A stretch of 64,000 bases of DNA, from NCBI GenBank assembly GCA_963835735.1, contig CAWIGP010000009.1:310001-374000 (forward strand). Direction: 5' to 3'. Position numbers and translations under genes: made by a program. A model generated the notes under the pieces. That model saw only the letters and a list, made by a program, of their open reading frames with translations. It made no database searches and was not told the DNA's origin. This DNA is from DASQMT01 sp963835735. GTDB taxonomy: Bacteria > Actinomycetota > Thermoleophilia > Solirubrobacterales > Solirubrobacteraceae. Of the stretch, positions 48,932 through 57,166 are shown in pieces. Position 1 is the first letter of the stretch. The number at the start of each line of letters is the position of its first letter.

Positions 48932-49819
48932 TCAAGCGACCGCGGCGACGCCGAGGCGTTCGGCCGCCTCGAGTGCCTCGTCGAGCGTTTCGAACGCGAA
49001 CTGGACGCGGTAACCGGTCCCTCGCGGGGTCACCCGCACGTCAGCGCCGAGCACGCGCCCGAACGCCTCCCCGAGCCGCGACGCGGCCTCGAACTGATCG
49101 GGATGCATCGTGTCCTCGACGCGGCTCGCCGAGATCTCGTCCTCGTCGCGGCGAGCGGCCGCTCGGGCGCGCGCCTCCGTCTGGCGAACCGACCATGCGT
49201 GCGCCGCAGCGTCGCGCGCGAGGCGGCGCTGGCGGTCGTGATCCGGCGCCATCAGCAACGCCCGGCCGTGGCCCTCGGACAGGACGCCGTCGCCGATCAG
49301 CCCGAGCGCTTCGTCCGGCAACTCGAGTAGCCGCAGCAGGTTGGAGATCGCGACGCGCGAGCGGCCGACGCGCCGTCCGACCTCCTCGCGCGTGAGCCCC
49401 AGATCCTCCACGAGGGCGGCCACCGCTCGGGCGGCCTCGAGCGGGTTGAGGTCCTCGCGGGCCATGTTCTCGATCAGCGCAAGCTCGAGCGATGCCGCAT
49501 CGTCATTCGGCCGGACCATCGCCGGGATGGTGTCCAGGCTCGCCAGTCGCGCCGCCCGCCAGCGCCGCTCGCCAGCGATCAGCTCGTACGTTCCGCCGTG
49601 CAATGGACGAACGAGCACGGGCTGCAGTACGCCGCGATCCTTCAGCGAATCGGCGAGCGCGACCAGCGCGTTTTCGTCGAACGTGCGTCGCGGCTGATGC
49701 GGATTCGGCGAGATCAGCTCCAGCGGCAGATCCCGCAGCTCCGCCACCGTCTCAGCGGGACCGGCGGACAGGATCGCCGCGAGGCCGCGGCCCATGCCAC
49801 GAGTGCGCTCAGCCACGCG
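48932..49819 (-). CDS. parB: Chromosome partitioning protein ParB
   Basis: A 295-residue CTP-dependent parS-binding clamp. Marks are the GMGRGLAAIL start, the SPNPHQPRRTFDE box, the catalytic-type GERRWRAARLA and ENMAREDLNPLEAA (CTPase motifs), the HTH with VGRRVGRSRVAISNLLRLLELP, and a C-terminal dimerisation segment. Its parS sites flank it at 41.3-42.0 and 51.4-52.0 kb. The GTG at 49819 overlaps parA by 11 bp and has an excellent AAGGAGG at 9 nt; the ATG at 49795 is downstream. Confidence 0.96.
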   Translation of the reverse strand, partial: RVAERTRGMGRGLAAILSAGPAETVAELRDLPLELISPNPHQPRRTFDENALVALADSLKDRGVLQPVLVRPLHGGTYELIAGERRWRAARLASLDTIPAMVRPNDDAASLELALIENMAREDLNPLEAARAVAALVEDLGLTREEVGRRVGRSRVAISNLLRLLELPDEALGLIGDGVLSEGHGRALLMAPDHDRQRRLARDAAAHAWSVRQTEARARAAARRDEDEISASRVEDTMHPDQFEAASRLGEAFGRVLGADVRVTPRGTGYRVQFAFETLDEALEAAERLGVAAVA

Positions 49820-50567
49820 CGGCCACCTCCTTGGCAAGCTCGAAGTACGCGTCCGATCCCGCGCAGTGCGGATCGTGGTGGATCACCGGGCGGCCGAAGC
49901 TCGGGGCCTCGCCGAGGCGGACGTTGCGCGGTATCACCGTGTCGAAGACGAGCGACGGGAAGTGGCGGCGCACCTCGGCTTCGACGTCCTGCGCCAGTTT
50001 GGTCCGCGCGTCGTGCATCGTCAGCAGCATCCCGGCGACCGTGAGGCGCGGGTTCAGCTCGCGCTGGATCAGCGACAGCGTGTCGAGCAGGCCGGCGAGG
50101 CCTTCGAGCGCGAAGTACTCGGTCTGCACCGGGACGATCACGCGATCCGCGGCCACGAGGGCGTTCACCGTGAGCGGCCCCAGTGAGGGCGGGCAATCCA
50201 GCAGCGTGTACGCGTAGGCTTCGCGCACGGCCGCGAGCGCGTCGCGCAACCGACCCTCCGACCCGGCCAGGCGCGGCAGCTCCATCGTCGCGCCGGCAAG
50301 GTCGGGCGTCGAGGCGAGGAGCGACAGGCGCTCGATCTGCGTATCTCGCACTGCGGCAGGTGCCTCGGCCTCGCCGCACAGGACGTCGTAGAGCCCGAGG
50401 CCATCTTGTCGATCCGCGCCGACGCCGACCGTCGCGTTGCCCTGCGGGTCGACATCGACGAGCAGGGTTTCGTAGCCGGCCTCCGCGATGCACGCGGCGA
50501 CGTTGACCGCCGTGGTGGTCTTCCCGACCCCGCCCTTCTGATTCGCGATGGCGTACACGATGCCCAT
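49809..50567 (-). CDS. parA: Chromosome partitioning ATPase ParA
   Basis: A 252-residue deviant-Walker ATPase. It shows Walker A KGGVGKTT (11-18), DVDPQGNATVGVG and LLDCPPSLG. It moves ParB-parS complexes and thus chromosome origins. It is preceded by TAGCGT (50578-50583, minus strand) 10 nt before the ATG, hence probably leaderless, and is upstream of parB. rsmG lies 74 bp upstream. Confidence 0.96.
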   Translation of the reverse strand: MGIVYAIANQKGGVGKTTTAVNVAACIAEAGYETLLVDVDPQGNATVGVGADRQDGLGLYDVLCGEAEAPAAVRDTQIERLSLLASTPDLAGATMELPRLAGSEGRLRDALAAVREAYAYTLLDCPPSLGPLTVNALVAADRVIVPVQTEYFALEGLAGLLDTLSLIQRELNPRLTVAGMLLTMHDARTKLAQDVEAEVRRHFPSLVFDTVIPRNVRLGEAPSFGRPVIHHDPHCAGSDAYFELAKEVAARG

Positions 50568-50577
50568 CAGGGGGCCG

Positions 50578-50583
50578 ACGCTA
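50578..50583 (-). promoter_or_regulatory. Putative -10 hexamer (TAGCGT) of parAB
   Basis: It ends 10 nt before the parA ATG on the minus strand. The same hexamer precedes the YmdB-like gene. Confidence 0.45.
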
Positions 50584-50641
50584 GCGGGGGGCGCGGCGGA
50601 TCTGGCCGGATGGGGCCATTTGTGCCGAAGTTGGTGCGCTC

Positions 50642-51388
50642 TCAGCGCGAATTCTTCGCAGTCAGCGGGCGTTTTGTGGCGATCCCGGGCCGGCGAGGGA
50701 ACCCCGGTGGGGTGGGCGCGGTCTTGCGTGCGAGATGAAGCGTCCGCCGCTCGGATCCGGGAAACGGAACGACTGCTCTGGGGGGTTGCATCGTCAAGCC
50801 GAGCTGTGCGGCGGCCGCCGCGGCATCCCTCGCCTCGTCCGCGTCGACGGCGCCCTTCCAGGCGACGAGAACGCCTCCCTCGCGCAGCAACGGCGCCGCG
50901 TACTCGCACAGGACCGGGAGCGCCGCCAAGGCCCGCGCGCACACGACGTCACACCGGTTGATCCCTTCGCGCCATTCCTCAGCGCGCCGCCAGACGACCT
51001 CGGCGTTCGACAGCGCCATAGCCGCAGCAGTCGCGCGCAGGAACTCGCACTTGCGGCCGACCGACTCGACGAGGAATACCCGCGCACGCGGGAGCGCTGC
51101 CGCGAGCACCAGCCCTGGGAGCCCAGCGCCCGCGCCGATATCAGCGATCACATCGGCCTGTCGGAGCTCCTCGACCTCAAACCCGGCCAACGAATCTGCA
51201 ATGTGGATACGCAAACCCTCCCGCGGCCGATGCACTGACGTCGGAGCAGTGGGTTCCGCGAGCGCGTCCAGCAGAACACCGATCGGCGTCGCTGCGCTCG
51301 GCTGCAGCGCGTAGCGTTCGAGCAGGGCCTCGAGGTCGTCCCGAAGGTCGACGCCGGACACGTCCGGTTCGGCTCGCGTGCGGTTCAC
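50642..51388 (-). CDS. rsmG: 16S rRNA (guanine527-N7)-methyltransferase
   Basis: A 248-residue RsmG (GidB) that methylates 16S rRNA at G527. The SAM-binding site reads VIADIGAGAGLPGLVLA; VESVGRKCEFLRA, the ARALAALPVLCEYAAPLL block and VAWKG follow. The C-terminus is basic with RRPGIATKRPL. It follows the classic order rsmG-parA-parB. The GTG start lies 9 bp downstream of a parS site. Confidence 0.94.
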   Translation of the reverse strand: MNRTRAEPDVSGVDLRDDLEALLERYALQPSAATPIGVLLDALAEPTAPTSVHRPREGLRIHIADSLAGFEVEELRQADVIADIGAGAGLPGLVLAAALPRARVFLVESVGRKCEFLRATAAAMALSNAEVVWRRAEEWREGINRCDVVCARALAALPVLCEYAAPLLREGGVLVAWKGAVDADEARDAAAAAAQLGLTMQPPRAVVPFPGSERRTLHLARKTAPTPPGFPRRPGIATKRPLTAKNSR

Positions 51389-51397
51389 TCCAAAAGC

Positions 51398-51411
51398 GTT
51401 TCACGTGAAAC
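51398..51411. promoter_or_regulatory. parS site 6
   Basis: Perfect GTTTCACGTGAAAC directly upstream of the rsmG start. Confidence 0.9.
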
Positions 51412-51461
51412 GCCGGCGGGCGTGCCGTGCCGACGGCGGCCGCTCGAATCGCCGCGCGCTC

Positions 51462-51635
51462 GGCGGGTGTCGCGCCCGCGGGACAGTCGGTCGCGGGCCG
51501 GTCGGTCGCGGAGCGTTTCACGAGGTGCGTTACGGGAGTGCCGCGCGGGGTCCGGCGGGTGTCGCGCCCGCGGGCCGGTCGGTCGCGGAGCGTTTCACGA
51601 GGTGCGTTACGGGAGTGCCGCCTGGGTCCGGCATC
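51462..51635. repeat. Tandem duplication carrying degenerate parS half-sites
   Basis: Two copies starting at 51462 and 51554 share GGCGGGTGTCGCGCCCGCGG and a run ending GAGCGTTTCACGAGGTGCGT (followed by TACGGGAGTGCCGC). The first copy has a 15-bp addition. Each copy carries GTTTCACG followed by AGG instead of TGAAAC, at 51515 and 51592. Confidence 0.85.
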
Positions 51636-51674
51636 TGGGAACGCCGCCGTCTCGCTGGGTGGCGGCTCGGGAGC

Positions 51675-51688
51675 GTTTCACGTGAACG
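51675..51688. promoter_or_regulatory. Degenerate parS-like site
   Basis: GTTTCACGTGAACG keeps the left half and lacks one A of the right half. Another weaker variant (ATTTCACGCGAAGC) is at about 51778. Confidence 0.5.
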
Positions 51689-51878
51689 CCGGCGGGAGTG
51701 CCGAGCCCGACCCGCCCTGGGCATCGGGCCGCGAGTCCCACCGGCTGTGAGGCTCGGAGCGAGTCGGCTCCCCAGCGATTTCACGCGAAGCGTCGTCGGA
51801 ATGCCGCGCTGGGTCCAGCGTCTGAGGGCCCCGCGGTCTCGCGGGCTGCCGCGGTCGGGAGTCGGTCGGCTCGGGAGC

Positions 51879-51892
51879 GTTTCACGTGAAAC
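51879..51892. promoter_or_regulatory. parS site 7
   Basis: Perfect GTTTCACGTGAAAC. Confidence 0.9.
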
Positions 51893-51962
51893 GTTGCGGG
51901 AGTGGCGCGCTGACTCGCCTCAACCACCTGCGGGAGTCAGGCTGCCGGCCGGCCGCACGACC

Positions 51963-51976
51963 GTTTCACGTGAAAC
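51963..51976. promoter_or_regulatory. parS site 8
   Basis: Perfect GTTTCACGTGAAAC inside an extended palindrome of the form GACCG-core-CGGTC, as at site 5. It lies 70 bp past the jag stop. Confidence 0.9.
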
Positions 51977-52045
51977 GGTCGCGCATGCACGATCCAACGC
52001 GTGGGGCGGACAGACCGCGCAGTGCGGTCCGTAGGGATCAGTGCC

Positions 52046-52516
52046 TCAGTCGCGCAGCGGCGCGACGACCAAGTGGCGGTCGGGCTCGGTGCCCTCGGAG
52101 TACGTCTCGACGTCCGGGCGGTCCTTGAGGTACTCGTGGACGACCTTGCGCTCGGTGGCGCTCATAGCGTCCAGTGCGACCGGGCGGGCGGATCGAACCG
52201 CATCCGCCGCGGCCTGGTCGGCCTGGCGTTCGAGCGCCTGGCGACGGCGCTCACGGTAGCCGGCGGCGTCGACCTCAACCTTCGGGGCCGGCGACTCGCC
52301 GACCGCGGCGATCTTGAACGCCAGGTGCTGGACCGCGTCGATGGTCTGGCCGTGGCGCCCGATGAACAGGCCCATGTCGTCGCCGTGCAGGATTCCGAGG
52401 ATGCGATCGCCCTCTTGGACGATCTCGACGTCGGCATCGAGCTCGAGCGCGTCGTTCACGCGCTCGAGCAACTCGCGGACCCGCTCAGCGGGCGGCTGGT
52501 CCTGCCGCTCGTTCAT
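52046..52516 (-). CDS. jag: Jag/KhpB-like RNA-binding protein (KH-R3H)
   Basis: A 156-residue protein with a KH domain (about 27-85, DRILGILHGDDMGLFIGRHGQTIDAVQHL) and an R3H domain (about 90-155, VDAAGYRERRRQALE, with KVVHEYLKDRPDV). It probably binds RNA and affects cell division or envelope genes, as SpoIIIJ-associated Jag does. Its start overlaps the yidC stop by 4 bp. Confidence 0.92.
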   Translation of the reverse strand: MNERQDQPPAERVRELLERVNDALELDADVEIVQEGDRILGILHGDDMGLFIGRHGQTIDAVQHLAFKIAAVGESPAPKVEVDAAGYRERRRQALERQADQAAADAVRSARPVALDAMSATERKVVHEYLKDRPDVETYSEGTEPDRHLVVAPLRD

Positions 52517-53433
52517 CGCCTTCTCCCGGAGCGTTTCTTCTTCTTGCGCGGGGAGGGCGGAGGCGGCGCGGACGGGCGGCTCTTCGGCTTGGGGTTGGCG
52601 CGCGAGTTGCCGGTGGCGACGCCGGCTGCCGTCTTCTCCTTCTCGCGACTGGGCTCAGCCGTGGCGGTGCCGCCGCGATGGAGCATGCGGTCCATGATCG
52701 ACATCGGCGGCGCCTCGCCGTCGGGGGTGGCTGGTCGAAGCGGGCCCAAGCGCTTTCGCACGATCGCCTGCTGCACGATCGTCCACAGGTTCGTCGTGAT
52801 CCAGTAGACGAGCAGGCCCGCCGGGAAGTTGATCACGAAGATCACGAAGACGAACGGCAGCCCCAGGAAGATGATCCGCTGCGTGCGATCCGTCGCGGTC
52901 GACATCAGAATCGTTGAGAGGAGCTGCGAGCCGACGTAGAGGACGATCAGCGCGATCAGCACCCCGCCCGTCGCCTTGTCGGTGATGTCCGGGATGAACA
53001 GGAACTCGGCCGCGCCGCCCGGCCCACACGGCTGCGGATTCGTCGTCCCCGGCGGGTTGACGTCCGGGCAGACGTCTAGCCGCAGGTCGTCCTGCAGCAT
53101 GTAGAACAGCGCGAGGAAGACGGGCAGCTGCGCCAGCAGCGGGAGACACGAGGCGAACGGGTTGACCTTGTTCTCCCGGTAGAACTTCATCATCTCCTGA
53201 TTGAGCCGCTCCCGGTCGCCCTTGTAGCGCTCTTGGAGCTTCTTGATCTCCGGCTGGAACTTGGCCATGTTCTGCATGGACTTGAACTGTTTGATCGTGA
53301 GCGGCATCAGGGCCGCGCGCACGACCACGGTGAGCGCCACGATCGCCGTTCCCCACCCCAGCCCGATGCTGTCGTGGAAGAACACGAGGATCGCCTCGAA
53401 GAACTCGATCAGTGGCGAGAAGACGTCGTGCAC
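52513..53433 (-). CDS. yidC: Membrane protein insertase YidC
   Basis: A 306-residue YidC/Oxa1/SpoIIIJ insertase of the Gram-positive form without the large periplasmic domain. The conserved Arg in the first helix is in VVVRAALMPLTIKQF; the coiled loop QPEIKKLQERYKGDRERL follows; later helices include FLGLPFVFVIFVINFPAGLLVYW. No lipobox Cys is visible at the N-terminus. A Lys/Arg/Pro-rich cytoplasmic tail (SPRKKKKRSGRRR) may bind ribosomes. GTG start, 3 bp after yidD. Confidence 0.95.
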   Translation of the reverse strand: MHDVFSPLIEFFEAILVFFHDSIGLGWGTAIVALTVVVRAALMPLTIKQFKSMQNMAKFQPEIKKLQERYKGDRERLNQEMMKFYRENKVNPFASCLPLLAQLPVFLALFYMLQDDLRLDVCPDVNPPGTTNPQPCGPGGAAEFLFIPDITDKATGGVLIALIVLYVGSQLLSTILMSTATDRTQRIIFLGLPFVFVIFVINFPAGLLVYWITTNLWTIVQQAIVRKRLGPLRPATPDGEAPPMSIMDRMLHRGGTATAEPSREKEKTAAGVATGNSRANPKPKSRPSAPPPPSPRKKKKRSGRRR

Positions 53434-53436
53434 GGT

Positions 53437-53697
53437 TCAGGAGAGGGTTGAGTCGGGGGTGCGGGCGAACAGCGTCTGCGCGGAAACGGGGTCGTAACCG
53501 CCGTGGCTGAAGGGGTTGCAACGCAGCAGGCGCCAGGCCGCGAGAACGGCGCCGCGCAGTATGCCGTAGGACTCGATCGCCTGCACCGCATACGCCGAGC
53601 AGGTCGGGTGGTACTTGCAGCGACGGGGGAACGCCGGCGAGATCACGCGCTGATAGACGCGTATCGGCGCCAGCGCCACACGACGGGCTGCCGTCAC
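53437..53697 (-). CDS. yidD: Membrane protein insertion efficiency factor YidD
   Basis: An 86-residue protein with the whole family signature: YQRVISPAFPRRCKYHPTCS, YAVQAIESYGILRG and RLLRCNPFSHGGYDPV. It supports YidC-dependent insertion. Its GTG start overlaps the rnpA stop (GTGA). Confidence 0.95.
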   Translation of the reverse strand: MTAARRVALAPIRVYQRVISPAFPRRCKYHPTCSAYAVQAIESYGILRGAVLAAWRLLRCNPFSHGGYDPVSAQTLFARTPDSTLS

Positions 53698-54104
53698 GCG
53701 GGCGCCTCCCTACCACCGCCGGTCATCGCGTCGACCAGCTCTGCGAGCGCCGCCTGGACGCCGACCATGCCCTCGCGCTCGGCGAGCTCGCGGCTGTCGG
53801 GACGGGCGACGACGACGTAATCCGAGCCGGACGGAAGCCGCTCGACCTCGGCCCAGAACGCCTCGCGCAGAAGCCGCTTGACCCTGCTGCGATCGACCGC
53901 CCCGCCGACGCGGCGCGAGACCGACAGGCCTAGGCGCGGGCCGTCCGGCGCGGCGCCGGCGCGCTCCTCCTCGCGCGGAAACGCGTACAGCACGAGATGG
54001 CGGTTCGCCTTCGAGCGGCCTTGTCGATAGACGCGCTCGAACTCGGCGCTCCGCGACAGCCGGCGCCGCTTCTGGCTCCGCCCGCCGCTCGGCCGCTCGG
54101 GCAC
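53694..54104 (-). CDS. rnpA: Ribonuclease P protein component
   Basis: A 136-residue protein subunit of RNase P that assists tRNA 5' maturation. The basic core includes RLSRSAEFERVYRQGRS, RLGLSVSRRVGGAVDRSRVKRLLREAFW and YVVVARPDSRELAE. The GTG at 54104 shares one base with the rpmH stop. Standard order rpmH-rnpA-yidD-yidC-jag. Confidence 0.95.
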   Translation of the reverse strand: MPERPSGGRSQKRRRLSRSAEFERVYRQGRSKANRHLVLYAFPREEERAGAAPDGPRLGLSVSRRVGGAVDRSRVKRLLREAFWAEVERLPSGSDYVVVARPDSRELAEREGMVGVQAALAELVDAMTGGGREAPA

Positions 54105-54238
54105 TAGACCGTTAGCCGCTTGCGGCCCTTGTCGCGACGCCGCTTCAGCACGATGCGGCCGGCACGAGTACTCATCCGAGCGCGGAACCCGTGGGTGCGG
54201 GCGCGCTTGCGCTTCTTTGGCTGGTAGGTGCGCTTCAT
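54104..54238 (-). CDS. rpmH: 50S ribosomal protein L34
   Basis: A 44-residue basic protein, MKRTYQPKKRKRARTHGFRA continuing to R--TRAGR-VLKRRR-KGRKRLTV, the usual L34. It heads the operon that ends with jag and is divergent from dnaA across the presumed origin region. Confidence 0.97.
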   Translation of the reverse strand: MKRTYQPKKRKRARTHGFRARMSTRAGRIVLKRRRDKGRKRLTV

Positions 54239-54557
54239 AACGGTAAATGGGTCGGCGCGCCGGATGCGCGCAGGGTTCGACAGGATAGCCAACCGCCTGC
54301 GCCGGATCTTTCCAGCGACGGCGTCGCGAGAGCGGTGAACAAGGTGATGCACAGCCGCGCACAGCGGTCCACAGCGCGTGTCGACCGGTCCGTGGCACGC
54401 CGTCCGCACCTTTTCCGCGCGATTTGCGACGGGCTCCAGGAGACCCCCGATCGGGCGCTCTGGGCCGTGCTATGTTCGGCCCTCCGGCCCTCCCCAGGGG
54501 CCCTTCTTCATCGCCTTTCCACTGCCGCCTCCCTGGAGGAGGACCCTGCACGCGCCT
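54239..54557. other. rpmH-dnaA intergenic region, candidate origin
   Basis: The 319 bp hold three motifs related to the DnaA box TTGTCCACA: GATGCACAG near 54343, GCACAG near 54358 and CGGTCCACA at 54365-54373. There is no AT-rich unwinding tract and no perfect box. The dnaA-dnaN gap (55896-56034) has a one-mismatch box TTGTGCACA at 55979-55987. The location of oriC here is plausible by synteny but not proved by the motifs. Confidence 0.4.
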
Positions 54558-55895
54558 GTGACCGACGACGAGCACCCATCCTGCTGGCGCCTCATCCGCG
54601 CCGAGATGCAGCGGGCCGTCTCCGAGTCGACCTGGCACCAGTGGTTGGAGCCGCTCTCCGCCCGGGCGCTGCGCGAGCAGACGCTCGTTGTCGAGGCCCC
54701 CGACGCGATCCGCCCCTGGGTCGACGAGCGGTTCGGCCGCCTGCTGCAGGCATGCGCCGCCGCCGCGCTCGGTCCGGACGCGCGGGTGGAGTTGGTCGCG
54801 CCTGGCGCCGGATCGGCGCCGGAGGCTCGTGCGGGCGCGGAACCGCCGGCCCGCTCCTACAACCCGCGCCACACGTTCGAGCAGTTCGTCATCGGGGACT
54901 CGAACCGCCTCGCGCACGCGGCCGCCCTCGCCGTCGCCGAGATGCCCGGGCTCGCCTACAACCCGCTGTTCATCTGCGGGCCGCCGGGGCTCGGCAAGAC
55001 GCACCTCCTGAACTCGATCGCGAACTACGTCACCGCCTACGGTGCCGGAGCAACGGTGCGCTACACGACCGCCGAAGCGTTCACCAACCACTTCCTCGGC
55101 GCGCTGCACGGCCACGACGTGGAGAGCTTCAAGGTCGCCTATCGCGGTGTCGACGTCTTGCTGGTCGACGACGTCCAGTTCCTCCAGGCGAAGGTCCGCA
55201 CCGAGCAGGAGTTCTTCCACACGTTCAACGCGCTGCACCAGGCCGGCGCGCAGATCGTGCTCACGTCCGACCGCCTGCCCAGCGATCTCGGCGAGCTGGA
55301 GGAGCGGCTGCGCGAGCGCTTCGAGGCGGGTCTCGTGACCGATGTGCGGGCGCCGGACAACACCACGCGGCTCGCGATCCTGCGCAAGCGCGTGCAGCAG
55401 GATGCCGTCGGCGAACCCGATCCAGCCGCGCTCGAGCTGATCGCCGAACGGGTGACCGACAACGTCCGCGCGCTCGAAGGCGCGCTGATCCGCGTCATCG
55501 CATTCGGCTCGCTCACAGGACGCGAGGTCACGGCCGAGCTCACCGCCGAGGTGCTCGACGGCCTCTATCCATCGCGCAACGCCTCCGCTCGCTCGACGAC
55601 GGTGCGCGAGATCCAGGAGCGCACGGCGAACGCGTTCGGCGTCTCGGTCGAAGCGCTCGTCTCGTCCAGTCGCGCCGGCGCCGTGGCGTGGCCGCGGCAG
55701 ATCGCCATGTACCTCGCTCGCGAGCTGACCGATCAGACGCTGCCCGCCATCGGGCGCGCCTTCGGCGGGCGCAACCACACGACGGTCCTGCACGCCTACA
55801 GGCGCACGGCCGAGCGAATCGCCGGCGACGCCCAGGCATTCGACACCGTCCGCCGCCTCACACAGGAGCTGCGCGACTCCGGGGCGTCGTCATGA
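54558..55895 (+). CDS. dnaA: Chromosomal replication initiator DnaA
   Basis: A 445-residue AAA+ initiator. The N-terminal domain I (CWRLIRAEMQRAVSESTWHQWLEPL) is followed by a Pro/Ala-rich domain II, the ATPase domain III with Walker A GPPGLGKTH (about 140-148), VLLVDDVQFLQ (about 194-204), and domain IV with the signature GGRNHTTVLHAYRR (about 395-408). The GTG at 54558 is the best canonical start; a CTG at 54546 has a closer GGAGGA and is possible. It is shorter than most actinobacterial DnaA because domain II is brief. Confidence 0.96.
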   Translation: MTDDEHPSCWRLIRAEMQRAVSESTWHQWLEPLSARALREQTLVVEAPDAIRPWVDERFGRLLQACAAAALGPDARVELVAPGAGSAPEARAGAEPPARSYNPRHTFEQFVIGDSNRLAHAAALAVAEMPGLAYNPLFICGPPGLGKTHLLNSIANYVTAYGAGATVRYTTAEAFTNHFLGALHGHDVESFKVAYRGVDVLLVDDVQFLQAKVRTEQEFFHTFNALHQAGAQIVLTSDRLPSDLGELEERLRERFEAGLVTDVRAPDNTTRLAILRKRVQQDAVGEPDPAALELIAERVTDNVRALEGALIRVIAFGSLTGREVTAELTAEVLDGLYPSRNASARSTTVREIQERTANAFGVSVEALVSSSRAGAVAWPRQIAMYLARELTDQTLPAIGRAFGGRNHTTVLHAYRRTAERIAGDAQAFDTVRRLTQELRDSGASS

Positions 55896-55978
55896 CGCCG
55901 CAGCGGCTGGCAGACTTCCTCGGCCCCGTGCACAGCGAAGCGTCGCTCTCAACCCGCAGCGTGCGGGCTCTTCAGCGC

Positions 55979-55987
55979 TTGTGCACA
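55979..55987. promoter_or_regulatory. DnaA-box-like motif upstream of dnaN
   Basis: TTGTGCACA differs from TTGTCCACA at one base. A second TGCACA occurs at about 55930. They suggest DnaA binding between dnaA and dnaN. Confidence 0.4.
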
Positions 55988-56009
55988 CCCATTCACACCC
56001 TTATGACTG

Positions 56010-56021
56010 TGATCTAGATCA
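56010..56021. promoter_or_regulatory. 12-bp palindrome TGATCTAGATCA before dnaN
   Basis: A perfect palindrome ending 13 bp upstream of the dnaN ATG, with a rare CTAG centre. It is a candidate operator or methylation site. Confidence 0.4.
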
Positions 56022-56034
56022 GGTAGTCGACGAG

Positions 56035-57144
56035 ATGAGAATTTCCACCCAGCGCGACGCGTTGTTCGCGCAACTACAGACCGTTACCCGGGCCGCATCG
56101 ACACGGAGCGCAGTGCAGGCATTGTCCGGCGTGCAGATCCTGGCCTCGGGATCGGGGATCGAACTGCGCGCGACCGATATGGAGATCGGGCTGCGCGTGC
56201 CGCTCGACGGCGAGGTGATCCGCGAGGGTGCAGTCGTCCTGCCCGCGCGTCTGCTCGTCGACGTCGTGCGCTCGCTGCCGGGCGATTCGGTAACGCTCGA
56301 GCTGCGCGCGGCGGAGCAGGACGTCGAGATCGTCGCCGGCGCTGCGACGTTCCACATCCGCACGCTGCGGCTCGAGGACTTCCCGCCGTTCCCGGAGCCC
56401 GGCGACGACGGGCGCGTCCAGGTGCCAGGACGCGCGTTCGTCGCGACGATCGCCAAGGTCGCGCGGTCGGCGTCGCGCGACGAGACCCGTCCGGTGCTCA
56501 CCGGCATCCTGGTATCGGCGACGGGCGACGAGCTGCGCATGGTGGCGACCGACTCCTACCGCCTCTCGGTGAAGGAGACGAAGCTGGAGGCGCCGCTGGC
56601 CGGCAGCTTCGAGGCGAACGTGCCGGCACGCGCGCTGCAGGAGCTCGGCCGGATCGTGGGCCAGTCGGCGGAAGGCGCGCTGAACGTCGCAGTGCGGACG
56701 AACCAGGTCATCTTCGAGGCGGGCGGAATAGTGCTGTCGTCGCGACTGATCGACGGCCAGTTCCCCAACCATCGTCAGCTCCTGCCCGATGCGTTCGAGC
56801 ACGAGCTGCAGCTCGCCGGCGGCGAGATCACCGACGTTGTGCGCAGGATCTCGCTGCTCGCCCAGAAGAACGCACCGCTGCGGCTCGCCTTCAGCGAGGG
56901 CGAGCTCACGGTCTCGGCGCGCACGCCGGACGTGGGCGAAGCGCGCGAGACGCTGCCGGTGCCGTTCCAGGGCGAGCCGCTCGAGATCGGCTTCAACCCT
57001 GAGTTCCTGCGCGACGGTCTGGAGGCGGTCGAATCCGGCGACGTGCTGCTGAAGCTGATCTCCCCGCTGCGCCCCGGGCTGATCGAAGCGGCCGACGGGA
57101 GCGGGTTCGTCTACCTGCTGATGCCGATTCGACTGAACGTGTAG
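56035..57144 (+). CDS. dnaN: DNA polymerase III sliding clamp (beta subunit)
   Basis: A 369-residue beta clamp of three related domains. It has MRISTQRDALFAQLQTVTRAA at the start, the ETRPVLTGILVSATGDELRMVATDSYRL block and the C-terminal IEAADGSGFVYLLMPIRLNV that forms part of the partner-binding pocket. It tethers polymerases to DNA. The ATG at 56035 is the first in the fold. It lies 139 bp after dnaA and 22 bp before recF. Confidence 0.96.
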   Translation: MRISTQRDALFAQLQTVTRAASTRSAVQALSGVQILASGSGIELRATDMEIGLRVPLDGEVIREGAVVLPARLLVDVVRSLPGDSVTLELRAAEQDVEIVAGAATFHIRTLRLEDFPPFPEPGDDGRVQVPGRAFVATIAKVARSASRDETRPVLTGILVSATGDELRMVATDSYRLSVKETKLEAPLAGSFEANVPARALQELGRIVGQSAEGALNVAVRTNQVIFEAGGIVLSSRLIDGQFPNHRQLLPDAFEHELQLAGGEITDVVRRISLLAQKNAPLRLAFSEGELTVSARTPDVGEARETLPVPFQGEPLEIGFNPEFLRDGLEAVESGDVLLKLISPLRPGLIEAADGSGFVYLLMPIRLNV

Positions 57145-57166
57145 CCGGCACGATCCTGGAGCGGCG

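Larger units (their letters stand above)
51389..52045. other. Non-coding parS region of 657 bp
   Basis: Between rsmG and jag there are three perfect parS sites, degenerate parS-like motifs and a tandem duplication. An open frame of 218 codons runs through the whole stretch on the plus strand, but it translates the repeats and has no credible features. Nothing else is recognised. Confidence 0.78.

Noticed and set aside
51378..52034. Open frame of 218 codons in the parS region
   Set aside because: It runs through parS sites and repeats, shows no domain, and opposes the annotated operon strand.
53694..55793. A 699-codon minus-strand open frame across dnaA
   Set aside because: Only its 3' end, rnpA, is real; the rest is antisense to dnaA, which has all its motifs.
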